NCBI GenBank assembly: GCA_963793675.1
Contig: CAWCBA010000002.1
Span: forward strand, 930,001 to 994,000
Direction of reading: 5' to 3'
Origin: RPQJ01 sp963793675
Lineage (GTDB): Bacteria; Pseudomonadota; Gammaproteobacteria; Steroidobacterales; Steroidobacteraceae
Length of the DNA: 64,000 nucleotides
Within the stretch, counting starts at the first letter, position 1. Each line of letters begins with the position of its first letter. Made by a program: the position numbers and the translations under genes. The notes under the pieces were generated by a model. It was not told where the DNA came from. It made no database searches and worked only from the letters and a program-made list of their open reading frames with translations. Of the stretch, positions 18,417 to 26,753 are shown one piece after another.

Positions 18417-18935
18417 GTGCTGCACTTCCTGAAGGCATTTCTCGACATCGTACTCTGGCGGCGTGGTCCACAGGACCTTCCAGCCTCGCGATTGCTGCTG
18501 TGGCTGACCGCTGCGGCGTACGTCGCCGTGTCGATCGTGCAGCTCACGCTGCTCGAGGAACCGGCCGCGGCCTGGCTGGTCTTCGTCGTGCTCGATCCGG
18601 TCCTGCTCACGGCGGGGGTGTACCTGCTGCTGAGACTGTTCGGCAAGACCGACCGCTTCATGCAGACCGCCACCGCGGTGCTCGGCACCGGCGTCGTGCT
18701 CGGCCTGGGCATGTTCCTGCCGGTACAATGGCTGTTGACGCAAATGGGCACGCCACCGGAATCCACCGCGGCCGGCTTGATCGCGCTCGGCATGGTCATG
18801 GTCTTCGCCCTGGTCACGGGCCGCATCCTCAAGCTCGCGACCGAATCGAACCTGTTCACGGGCGTCACGCTGTCGCTCACGTATTTCCTGTTGATCAACC
18901 TGCTGCTCGGCCTCGCGGGCGGTGGAGGGGGCTGA
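18417..18935 (+). CDS. Small integral membrane protein of unknown function
   Basis: A 172-residue protein with four or five hydrophobic segments (LLLWLTAAAYVAVSIVQLTL, WLVFVVLDPVLLTAGVYLLL, a VLGTGVVLGLGMFL block, LTYFLLINLLLGLAG). The N-terminal HFLKAFLDIVLWRRGPQDLPAS is amphipathic and cytoplasmic in style. No conserved catalytic motif was recognised. The start is GTG 18417. It overlaps no neighbour but is spaced 2 nt from mpl, so the two are co-transcribed. A role linked to the envelope is possible from that pairing alone. Confidence 0.7.
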   Translation: MLHFLKAFLDIVLWRRGPQDLPASRLLLWLTAAAYVAVSIVQLTLLEEPAAAWLVFVVLDPVLLTAGVYLLLRLFGKTDRFMQTATAVLGTGVVLGLGMFLPVQWLLTQMGTPPESTAAGLIALGMVMVFALVTGRILKLATESNLFTGVTLSLTYFLLINLLLGLAGGGGG

Positions 18936-18937
18936 CT

Positions 18938-20323
18938 TTGCACCTGCACATCCTGGGCGTCTGCGGCACGTTCATGGGCGGCATTGCCGCCATCGCGCGC
19001 GCGGCCGGTCATCGCGTCACGGGCTCCGATCGCAACGTCTACCCGCCGATGAGCACGCAGCTCGCGACACTCGGCATCGACGTGATCGAGGGTTATGAAC
19101 CCGACCAGCTCAAGCTGAACCCGGACGTGTTCGTGGTCGGCAACGTGATGAGCCGCGGCAATCCGCTGGTCGAAGCGCTGCTCGACAGCGGCAGGCGCTA
19201 CGAGTCGGGACCCGACTGGCTGGCGCGCAACGTACTGCAGGTCAATGACCGCTGGGTACTCGGTGTCGCAGGCACGCACGGCAAGACGACGACCAGCAGC
19301 CTGCTGGCCTCGATTCTCGAGCACGCGGGCCTCAATCCGGGTTTCCTGATCGGCGGCGTGCCGCTCGATTTCGACGTGAGCGCACGCCTGGGTGGCGGTC
19401 GTCATTTCGTGATCGAGGCCGACGAGTACGACACCGCGTTCTTCGACAAGCGCGCGAAGTTCGTACACTACCGGCCGCGCACGGCGATCCTCAACAACCT
19501 GGAGCACGACCACGCCGACATCTATCCGGACGTGGCCTCGATCCAGAAACAGTTCCACCTGCTGTTGCGCACGGTGCCCGGCAATGGCCGCCTGATCGTC
19601 AACGCCGACGAGCCGAACCTCGATGAAGTGCTGCGCATGGGGTGCTGGACACCTGTCGAGCGTTTCACCGGTGCCAGCACGGCAGGGTGCGATTGGCGTA
19701 TCGCCGCGGCGGGCGGTGATGCAAGTTTCGCGAGTTTCGATATCTGGCGCGGCGAGCGCTGCCTCGGCCGCGTCGACTGGGACATGCTGGGTCGCCACAA
19801 CGCGGCCAATGCGATTGCGGCCGTGGCTGCGGCGTGTCACGCGGGTGTCGATGAGGACGCCGCGCTCGAGGCGCTGCGACGATTCGGCGGCGTGAAGCGT
19901 CGCCTCGAGGTGCGTGGGGTCGTGCGCGACATCGTCGTGTACGACGACTTTGCACATCACCCGACCGCCATCGCGACCACGCTCGACGGCGTCCGTCGCC
20001 GGGCGGGGCAGGGCCGCGTCATTGCGGTGCTCGAGCCACGCTCGAACACGATGAAACTCGGCACCCACAAGGCAGCGCTGGCCAGGTCGCTCTCCAGCGC
20101 GGACCGTGTGTTCGTCTACCAGTCGCCCGACGTGAAGTGGGACGTGGCGGACGCCATGCTGTCCCTCGGGTCGCTGGCCACGGTGGAGGCGAACCCGCAG
20201 CAGCTCGTGGCTGCCCTGGTCGCAGAGGCGCGCCCTGGTGATCACCTGGTGCTGATGAGCAATGGCTCGTTCGGCGGCCTGCACGAACACCTGCTGCGGG
20301 CCCTGCGCGCCGTGGCGCCATAG
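18938..20323 (+). CDS. mpl: UDP-N-acetylmuramate:L-alanyl-gamma-D-glutamyl-meso-DAP ligase
   Basis: A 461-residue Mur-ligase-family recycling enzyme that attaches salvaged murein tripeptide directly to UDP-MurNAc in the cytoplasm. It begins HLHILGVCGTFMGG, the Mpl rather than MurC form. The ATP site GVAGTHGKTTTSS, EADEYDTAFFDKR and VYDDFAHHPTAI (the Mur C-terminal motif) are all present. The start is an unusual TTG at 18938, directly after the TGA of the upstream gene, with GGAGGGGG overlapping that gene's 3' end, which suggests translational coupling. Confidence 0.92.
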   Translation: MHLHILGVCGTFMGGIAAIARAAGHRVTGSDRNVYPPMSTQLATLGIDVIEGYEPDQLKLNPDVFVVGNVMSRGNPLVEALLDSGRRYESGPDWLARNVLQVNDRWVLGVAGTHGKTTTSSLLASILEHAGLNPGFLIGGVPLDFDVSARLGGGRHFVIEADEYDTAFFDKRAKFVHYRPRTAILNNLEHDHADIYPDVASIQKQFHLLLRTVPGNGRLIVNADEPNLDEVLRMGCWTPVERFTGASTAGCDWRIAAAGGDASFASFDIWRGERCLGRVDWDMLGRHNAANAIAAVAAACHAGVDEDAALEALRRFGGVKRRLEVRGVVRDIVVYDDFAHHPTAIATTLDGVRRRAGQGRVIAVLEPRSNTMKLGTHKAALARSLSSADRVFVYQSPDVKWDVADAMLSLGSLATVEANPQQLVAALVAEARPGDHLVLMSNGSFGGLHEHLLRALRAVAP

Positions 20324-20337
20324 TCCCGCGGAAGCGG

Positions 20338-20343
20338 CATAAT
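20338..20343 (+). promoter_or_regulatory. Candidate -10 box placing the transcript start at the ATG (leaderless)
   Basis: CATAAT ends 6 nt before ATG 20350. With usual -10 to +1 spacing, transcription would start at or next to the A of the start codon, and there is no room for a Shine-Dalgarno sequence. A -35 was not evident. The gene 21057 has the same arrangement and identical spacing. Confidence 0.45.
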
Positions 20344-20349
20344 CGGCCC

Positions 20350-20985
20350 ATGCCCGACCCGGTCTCGACGCGACAGGAAATCCCGCTGTTCCCGCTCGGC
20401 ACCGTCCTGTTTCCAGGCGGTCCGCTGCCGTTGCGTATTTTCGAGGCCCGTTACATCGACCTGGTGCGGCGTTGCATGCGCGAAGATTCCGGCTTCGGCG
20501 TGGTGCTGCTGACGGACGGACCGGAGGCTGGCGAGGGTCCCACGGCCACGAGTGACGTCGGCACGTACGCGCGCATCGTCGACTTTTCGGGCCAGCCGGA
20601 CGGGTTGCTGGGCATCGAGGCCCGTGGCGAGCGCAGGTTCCGGATCCTGTCGCGCAGTCGCGCGCGCGACGGGCTCAACATGGCCGAAGTGGAGTGGCTG
20701 CCGGACGAAGTCCACGTGTTGCTGCCGGACGAGTTCTCCGATCTCGGCCCCGCGCTCGATTACGTGCTTGGCCAGGTTGGCGATCCTTACGAATCACTCG
20801 AGCGCCGGCTCGACGACGCGGGTTGGATCGCCGGTCGTCTGGCGGAAATCCTGCCCCTGCCGCCGGCGCACAAGCAGCACTGCCTGGAACTCGATGACCC
20901 CGTCGAGCGCCTGCGCTACCTCCGGCCGCTGTTTGAAATCACGACCGAGCCGCCGACGGCAGGCAGCGAACCCGACGAAGACTGA
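20350..20985 (+). CDS. LON peptidase substrate-binding domain protein
   Basis: A 211-residue protein made of the Lon N-terminal domain alone, without ATPase or protease parts. The opening IPLFPLGTVLFPGGPLPLRIFEARY is the family hallmark (up to R-I-F-E-x-R-Y). The conserved middle reads VGTYARIVDFSGQPDGLLGI and the C-terminal helices extend to about residue 190. Stand-alone LON-domain proteins are widespread in proteobacteria, and their function is not settled; a role in substrate recognition or stress has been proposed. Likely leaderless (see the -10 at 20338). Confidence 0.85.
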   Translation: MPDPVSTRQEIPLFPLGTVLFPGGPLPLRIFEARYIDLVRRCMREDSGFGVVLLTDGPEAGEGPTATSDVGTYARIVDFSGQPDGLLGIEARGERRFRILSRSRARDGLNMAEVEWLPDEVHVLLPDEFSDLGPALDYVLGQVGDPYESLERRLDDAGWIAGRLAEILPLPPAHKQHCLELDDPVERLRYLRPLFEITTEPPTAGSEPDED

Positions 20986-21044
20986 GTCCGTGCGAATTTC
21001 AGCGTCGTTGGCACGCACCCGCTGAGCCACTGCCTGCCGCGGGC

Positions 21045-21050
21045 TACAAT
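21045..21050 (+). promoter_or_regulatory. Candidate -10 box placing the transcript start at the ATG (leaderless)
   Basis: TACAAT followed by CGCGGG ends 6 nt before ATG 21057, the same geometry as the box at 20338. No clear -35 was found. It implies that the glycosyltransferase gene has its own leaderless transcript rather than being read only from upstream. Confidence 0.45.
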
Positions 21051-21056
21051 CGCGGG

Positions 21057-23270
21057 ATGGTGACGGTCCCGCCTTCCGCCGCAAGTCTCGAGCCGCCGGT
21101 GCCGACCGCCGTGACGGGCCGTCGGTTGCGCGTGATGAACGTCATCCTCTCGCGCGGGTTCGCGGGCTCGGAGCGTGCGGCGGTGGAAGCCTGCGCGGCG
21201 CTGTCGCGACGGCACGACGTCGCCCTCGTCGTCCGCGCCGATCACCGTGACCGCTCGGGCGTCAGCCTGCTCGACGAACTCGAGCCCGGCATCCAGGTCT
21301 TCGAGGTGCCGCCGCGGTGGCGCACCCAGCGTCGACTCGCCGAGATCATCGAACAGTGGCGGCCGGACATCATTCACACCCACCTGCGTCGCGGCACACG
21401 CTACGTCGCACGCATCAAGCGCCAGGCACGCCACGTCAGCACGCTGCACCTGCATCTCAACGGTCCGCACTACCTGCGCACCGACGCGCTCTTCTGCATC
21501 TCCGAGTGGCAGCTGGCGACAGTGCCGTCGAGTTACCACGGCCGGGTCTTTCTGGTGCCGAACTCGCTGGTGTCGCACCCGCGGTTGCCGCCGCAGCGCA
21601 TCCGCCAGTTGCGTGCAGAACTCGGCGTGGGAGACGACGACTTCCTGATCGGCGGAGTCGGGCGCCTGGTGTCGCGCAAGGGCTTCGACCTGCTGTTGCG
21701 GGCTTTCGCCCAGGCGAAGCTGCCGCGGGCGCGGCTCGTCATCGTGGGCGATGGCAGCGAGCGTGGATCCCTGCAGCGGCTGGCTGGGGAAGGCGTGCGC
21801 TTCGAAGGCTTCCGTCGCGACGTGAAGGATCTCTACCAGGCGTTCGACCTGTTCATTTGCCCGTCGCAGTACGAGCCCTTCGGGCGCGTGATCGCCGAAG
21901 CGCTCGACAGCGGCGTACCGGTCATTGCGTGTGAATCACAGGGGCCACGCGACATCGCACGGCGCTATCCAATCGATCTGGTCCCCATCGATGACACTGC
22001 GGAAATGGCCGCCGCCCTGCGCCGCCAGTACGACGCGGGGCGCCGGCGGATCGAATCGGACCTGTCCGAGTTCAGCCTCGAACAGACGGCTGCACGCATG
22101 GAGCAGGCGTACTGGGCGGTGCTGTCGGCGGCGTCAGCGGCCACCGGCGGTGAATCCGGATTCGCCGCCGCGCCACGATTGGCGGCCGATGGCACGTGCG
22201 CTCCTCCCGCTCGCGTGCTGTTCTCGCCGGTGTCGGGTCCCGGCGGCGCGGGCGAACTGATGCGCTGCCTGATCATCGCGCGTGAGATCGCGAAGGCGGA
22301 CCCCAGCGCGGACATCCGCTTCCTGGTAAACCGTCACGCCGTGTTCCGCGAGTCGGTGAATTTCCCGATCATCGACTGCGACGCTTCGCCGACCAGGAGC
22401 ACGCCGCAGGTGCTGGCGACGATCGAGTCGTTCCGGCCCGACGTGATGGTCTTCGACTGTTCGGGTCGAACGTCACAGCTGCGCGCGGCCAGGCGCGCGG
22501 GAGTCCGGCTCGTCTTCTCCAGTCGCTCGCCGAAGCTGCGCTGGAAGGCTTTTCGCATCAAGTGGATGCGCCTGCTCGACGAGCACTGGATCGTGTTCCC
22601 GACGTTCGTGACCGGCGGCCTGTCACGGGTCGAGCGCCTGAAGCTGCGGCTCTTTCCGCACTACGGCGTGCGGCAGTTCGACACGCTTTTCACGCCGTCG
22701 GAACCGCAGACGCGCCGCGCATGGCTCGCGGGGTACGGGCTGCAGCCGGAAGCCTACGTCGTCTTTGTGCCGGGTGGGCGCGGCGAGGCCACCCGCGTAG
22801 CCGAACCGGCCGAGCTCTTCATTGCCGCTGCGCGCGAATTCGTCGCCGCCACGGGCCAGCGCACGGTGGTGCTGACGGGTCGCAAGACCATCGCCGAGAC
22901 TGGCGACGCGCGCCTCACGCTGCTGCCGCGGGTCGAACCCGACGAAGTGCAATACCTGCTGGCGGAGGCCCTGATGGTCGTCAGCAACGGCGGCTCGACC
23001 ATGATCCACGTGCTGGCGCACGGGCGACCGATCATCTCCATTCCGCTCGCGGGCGACCAGGATCGGCGCATCCGCCGGGCGGTACGCCTGCAGATCGCGG
23101 CAACGGCCGAGCGCACGCCGACCGCAATTGCGCGGACGGCGGCCACGCTGCTGCACGACCCGGTCCGGCGCGCGGGCATGGTTCGTCGTACTGCCGAGCT
23201 GGGCATTGCCAATGGTGTCGGCGAGGCGGTCGCGGCCTTGCTCGCGCTCGCCCGTCGTCGCAGCGGCTGA
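21057..23270 (+). CDS. Fused double glycosyltransferase (GT4 + GT28/MurG-like)
   Basis: A 737-residue protein with two complete GT-B modules. Residues about 20-365 are GT4. A start like MNVILSRGFAGSERA is followed by GRLVSRKGFDLLLRAF, VIVGDGSERG and the nucleotide-sugar site CPSQYEPFGRVIAEALDSG (E-x7-E). Residues about 380-735 form a second module: VLFSPVSGPGGAGELMRCL, then VFVPGGRGEA and VSNGGSTMIHVLAHG, resembling the MurG/GT28 C-terminal donor site. The two activities probably act in succession on one surface glycan or LPS core. Sugars and acceptor cannot be told from sequence. An envelope lipoprotein and an O-acyltransferase follow on the other strand. Confidence 0.82.
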   Translation: MVTVPPSAASLEPPVPTAVTGRRLRVMNVILSRGFAGSERAAVEACAALSRRHDVALVVRADHRDRSGVSLLDELEPGIQVFEVPPRWRTQRRLAEIIEQWRPDIIHTHLRRGTRYVARIKRQARHVSTLHLHLNGPHYLRTDALFCISEWQLATVPSSYHGRVFLVPNSLVSHPRLPPQRIRQLRAELGVGDDDFLIGGVGRLVSRKGFDLLLRAFAQAKLPRARLVIVGDGSERGSLQRLAGEGVRFEGFRRDVKDLYQAFDLFICPSQYEPFGRVIAEALDSGVPVIACESQGPRDIARRYPIDLVPIDDTAEMAAALRRQYDAGRRRIESDLSEFSLEQTAARMEQAYWAVLSAASAATGGESGFAAAPRLAADGTCAPPARVLFSPVSGPGGAGELMRCLIIAREIAKADPSADIRFLVNRHAVFRESVNFPIIDCDASPTRSTPQVLATIESFRPDVMVFDCSGRTSQLRAARRAGVRLVFSSRSPKLRWKAFRIKWMRLLDEHWIVFPTFVTGGLSRVERLKLRLFPHYGVRQFDTLFTPSEPQTRRAWLAGYGLQPEAYVVFVPGGRGEATRVAEPAELFIAAAREFVAATGQRTVVLTGRKTIAETGDARLTLLPRVEPDEVQYLLAEALMVVSNGGSTMIHVLAHGRPIISIPLAGDQDRRIRRAVRLQIAATAERTPTAIARTAATLLHDPVRRAGMVRRTAELGIANGVGEAVAALLALARRRSG

Positions 23271-23294
23271 AATCCGCGCCGGGCAAGGCCGGGA

Positions 23295-24719
23295 TCAGCC
23301 TGCGCGCAGGATGTCGGCGAGATCGGCGACGTAGACGCGCCGCTTTCCTTCCGGACAGGCATTGAATGCGATGCGGGTGCAGGTGCGGTCCCAGGCCGGA
23401 TGCGGATCGACTCGCAGCGTACCGGTGGAGTGTTCGGCCAACGGCCGGATTCCTATGCGCACCAGTTGCGTCGCGCTGCCGCTGCGCAGGTCGACGAGTC
23501 GCAGGGGCACGGTGCCGTCACCGAATGCCAGTGGCTCGTCCACGTACGCATCGGTCAGCAGATGCCGGCCGTCGGGATGCAGGGTGGGGTGGCCTGATCC
23601 CGGTATGGCGGGCACCAGCGTTTCGCAGGTTGAGCCGTCGAGCGCAAGGCGTGCGAATTGCAGGCCGTCACCCCGGGTGTTCAGGTTCATCAGCACGTGC
23701 TCGCCGTCCGGGCACCAGTTGGGGTGGTGCCCGCCTTTCGCCCAGCGTTCGGCCGAAACGGCGACGCGGACGTGGCTGCCGTCGGCGTTCATCGTGATCA
23801 CGTGCTTCGCGCCGTAGCGGCGTTTGCGTCGCCACGGCAGCAGGCTGCGCGGCAGCCAGCGCAGGGCGAGCATCAGCCGCGTGCCCTGCGGATTCCACTT
23901 GACGTGGAAGCTGAAGAAGTCCCCGCGCTCGCGCGCCACCGGCAGTGGCGGCACGACTTCCGCCACGATCTGCGCGAGGGACACCAGCAGGCGCGAATTG
24001 CCGCTCTGCAGGTCCGTGATCCAGATGCCGTCGTCTGCGCTCGCCCCCTGGTTCTCGGGGATGTACTGCTTCGGCACCACGACGCCGTAACCTTGCTGTG
24101 TCACGGCCATCCGACGCAGACAGGGGCTGGCGGCCCAGCGGCCGTCGGGCGACACCGAATAGATCGTGCCGCCGAGCCTCCGTGACTCGCCGGTCTGCAG
24201 GTCGAGCCGTACGCCGTACGGCATCCAGTCGCGGACTTCGACGTCGTTGAACAGCAGCGTCCGGTCGTCCGCACCCCACTGCGTCTGCGCGCCCAGCTGC
24301 ACGTCCCAGCCGCGCGTCTCTGCGACCGTGCGCAGTTCGCCGGTCACCAGATCGATGACCACGATCTCGGCGATGTCCCCGGGTCGCGGCCGCCGGTCTT
24401 CGAACGGCAGGCGCGTCAAGGCCATGTAGCGGCCGGACGGGCTGAAAGGTGAACTGTCGTAATAGCGGTGAATGTAGCCGGTGTCTGCTGGAGTCACGCA
24501 ATGCACCGGCACGCGCGGCGCGAAAGCGGTGTACGCGGGAAACGTTCCGGTGAGCGGCGGCAGCATGCGTTCATTGTAGAGGGTCATGCCGCCAAAGAAA
24601 TCCGGCTTGCGCCTGTGCGGAAAGTCGTCCGCGTTCCGTCGCGAGCAGGCGCCGACGAGGCTGGCAGCCGCCAGACCCGCAATCACCTCGCGCCGGTTGA
24701 CCCCTGGCACGCCGTTCAC
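23295..24719 (-). CDS. Lipoprotein with WD40/TolB-like beta-propeller
   Basis: A 474-residue predicted lipoprotein. The N-terminus GVNRREVIAGLAAASLVGAC gives a short signal with lipobox LVGAC (a paired-arginine start that could also be Tat-like). The rest is a series of propeller blades with recurring W-x-P-D/N-G and L-x-D-G patterns: SVSPDGRWAASP, WNPQGTRLMLAL, NWCPDGEHVLMNL, TLHPDGRHLL. It resembles oligogalacturonate-lyase/TolB-type propellers, but no catalytic set was confirmed. Its GTG start at 24719 overlaps the TGA of the acyltransferase (GTGA), so the two are translationally coupled and probably share a surface-polysaccharide role. Confidence 0.72.
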   Translation of the reverse strand: MNGVPGVNRREVIAGLAAASLVGACSRRNADDFPHRRKPDFFGGMTLYNERMLPPLTGTFPAYTAFAPRVPVHCVTPADTGYIHRYYDSSPFSPSGRYMALTRLPFEDRRPRPGDIAEIVVIDLVTGELRTVAETRGWDVQLGAQTQWGADDRTLLFNDVEVRDWMPYGVRLDLQTGESRRLGGTIYSVSPDGRWAASPCLRRMAVTQQGYGVVVPKQYIPENQGASADDGIWITDLQSGNSRLLVSLAQIVAEVVPPLPVARERGDFFSFHVKWNPQGTRLMLALRWLPRSLLPWRRKRRYGAKHVITMNADGSHVRVAVSAERWAKGGHHPNWCPDGEHVLMNLNTRGDGLQFARLALDGSTCETLVPAIPGSGHPTLHPDGRHLLTDAYVDEPLAFGDGTVPLRLVDLRSGSATQLVRIGIRPLAEHSTGTLRVDPHPAWDRTCTRIAFNACPEGKRRVYVADLADILRAG

Positions 24720-26692
24720 CGCGCGAAGATTTTTGCGAACAGCGGCTCCAGCAACGAGCCGCCGCGCAACGTCAGGTGATGACTGTCGAAGTAGAGCGGC
24801 AGGCCATCGCGGGTCACGGCACAACGCACGTCGCGACAAAGCACGGCGTCGGGACGCAACACGACGACGCCAGGCAGCGCGTCCAGTTCGTCGAGGACAG
24901 CGAGCACGTGCTCCTGTCTTGCGGCGTATTCGGCGCGAGTTGGCGCGTCCGGCGGCATGCGACCGAAGCGCTGCGACCGCGCGAGCACCGACGGCACGTC
25001 CCAGCCCACCTCCGGTACGGACGCCACCAGCCACACGCGCTTGCCCTGCGCCAGCAGGGCAGTGACGGATCTGCGCAGCGCACGCTCGAACACCTCCTGG
25101 TTGTTCGCGAGCGAGCGCTCTTTCGAATGCGGGTCGGTGAGGATCACGTTCTCGCCGGATTCGTGACCATAGCGAGTGCCTTCCGCCAGCAGGGCCCAGC
25201 GGCCCGCGAGCACGACGTCCGTGATGCCGGGCGAGCGACCCAGCAACTCCAGGACGGCTTCGGAAAACGCATTGCAGTCGTGCTCCGCATCCTGGCCTGC
25301 GACTTCCGCATCGCGCAGCGGCGCACACCCTGGTCGCAGCGCCAGCAGGCCCGCGGCGTTGGCATGCGCTGCAGCGGTACCGATCGCGTCAGCCATGGCG
25401 CGAGCATGCGAGTCACCCCAGACGAGGAACGTGGGCGCGCCGGCCTGGGAGTCCCCCGTTCGGCACAGGTCACCGCTGCGAATCTTCGCCAGGGTGGTGT
25501 TGCCGCATTCCCAGTCGCGTGTACGCCGGTCGTTGCCGCCGTCGACGATCCGGCGGACGGCGGGATCGGAGCGCGCGGGCCAGCCATCGGCTACGATCGC
25601 GGCCGTGCTCGCGACGACCGCGACTCCCATCAGCATGGCTGCTGCCGCAAACAACCGGCGCCGTGCGAGCAGGCCGCTCTTGCCACGGAACGGCCGCTCG
25701 ACATAGCGCCAGGACGCGACCGCGGCGACCACGGCCAGCGTCAGCAGCAACGTCGTTTCGAGCGCGGTCAGATCGCGAACCGCGTAATAGCGCCCCAGCG
25801 TCAGCAGCGGCCAGTGCCAGAGGTAGAGCGAATAGGAGACGAGTCCCGTGAGCACGACCGGTCGTGCGCTGAGCGCGTCACCGACGACGTTGTGACCGCC
25901 ACTGCCGGCCCAGATGATCGCGGCGGTCCCGGCGCATGGCAGCAGCGCGGTCACGCCCGGAAACACCGTCGCGGGGGTGTACAGCGTCACGCTGCCGAGG
26001 AGTGCGCTCAAGCCGAGCAGTCCGACGACGGAACGTACGTGGCGACGATGCGAAACCGGAATCGCTCCCAGGGCGAGCAATGCACCCATGCCCAGCTCCC
26101 AGGCACGCGCGGGCGCCAGGTAGAACGCGCCATCGCGTTCTACCGCGACCCAGGCGACGCACAACGCAAACGAAACCGCGGTAACGAGAGCCGTTGCGGC
26201 CACATACCGCTTGCGCGCGCGTGCCGCGATGAAGGCCAGGAACAGCGGAAACAGGATGTAGAACTGTTCCTCGACCGCCAGCGACCACGTGTGCAGCAAC
26301 GGGATCTCTTCCGCGGCGCGGCCGAAATAGCCCGCTTCCTGCCAGAACAGGAAGTTCGAGGCGAAGAGACTGGTCGCCGCGACACTCTTGCCATAGTCGG
26401 CCAGGTCTGCGGGCAGCAGCAGCCACGCCGCGCACGACGAGACGAGCACCAGCATGGCGAACAGTGCGGGGAACAGCCGCCGCACTCGGCGTTCGTAGAA
26501 GTTCACGAGCGAGAACCTGCCCGTGTCGATCTCGTGGCGGATCAGGCCGGTGATCAGGAACCCCGAGATGACGAAGAAGACGTCGACGCCGACGAAGCCG
26601 CCTGGGAAAGCGCTGGCGCCGGCGTGAAACAGCACGACCGGAACGATCGCGACCGCCCTGAGTCCGTCGATGTCGGCACGGTAGTGGTGCAT
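24716..26692 (-). CDS. OafA/YrhL-type O-acyltransferase with C-terminal SGNH domain
   Basis: A 658-residue inner-membrane protein. The acyltransferase-3 domain opens YRADIDGLRAVAIVPVVLFH, with R/D-G-L-R-A near residue 10, and continues GFVGVDVFFVISGFLITGLI and LLHTWSLAVEEQFYI, covering about ten membrane segments to residue 370. A periplasmic SGNH-like domain follows: VWGDSHARAMADAIG supplies the GDSH nucleophile block and FDSHHLTLRG the D-x-x-H. Such proteins transfer acyl groups, usually acetyl, to O-antigen or other surface glycans. It is coupled to the propeller lipoprotein downstream; a hairpin upstream separates it from hemL. Confidence 0.9.
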   Translation of the reverse strand: MHHYRADIDGLRAVAIVPVVLFHAGASAFPGGFVGVDVFFVISGFLITGLIRHEIDTGRFSLVNFYERRVRRLFPALFAMLVLVSSCAAWLLLPADLADYGKSVAATSLFASNFLFWQEAGYFGRAAEEIPLLHTWSLAVEEQFYILFPLFLAFIAARARKRYVAATALVTAVSFALCVAWVAVERDGAFYLAPARAWELGMGALLALGAIPVSHRRHVRSVVGLLGLSALLGSVTLYTPATVFPGVTALLPCAGTAAIIWAGSGGHNVVGDALSARPVVLTGLVSYSLYLWHWPLLTLGRYYAVRDLTALETTLLLTLAVVAAVASWRYVERPFRGKSGLLARRRLFAAAAMLMGVAVVASTAAIVADGWPARSDPAVRRIVDGGNDRRTRDWECGNTTLAKIRSGDLCRTGDSQAGAPTFLVWGDSHARAMADAIGTAAAHANAAGLLALRPGCAPLRDAEVAGQDAEHDCNAFSEAVLELLGRSPGITDVVLAGRWALLAEGTRYGHESGENVILTDPHSKERSLANNQEVFERALRRSVTALLAQGKRVWLVASVPEVGWDVPSVLARSQRFGRMPPDAPTRAEYAARQEHVLAVLDELDALPGVVVLRPDAVLCRDVRCAVTRDGLPLYFDSHHLTLRGGSLLEPLFAKIFAR

Positions 26693-26717
26693 CCGGCGAT
26701 GGCAGCTCCGGCCCGTG

Positions 26718-26748
26718 CGTCACCGGTCCCGCGTCGGGACCGGTGACG
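26718..26748 (-). terminator. 14-bp perfect hairpin downstream of hemL
   Basis: CGTCACCGGTCCCG at 26718-26731 and its exact complement at 26735-26748 around a 3-nt loop, beginning 5 nt past the hemL stop and 26 nt before the acyltransferase start. Stem strength suggests a terminator or attenuator, although no T-run follows on the minus strand. Confidence 0.55.
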
Positions 26749-26753
26749 GCAGG

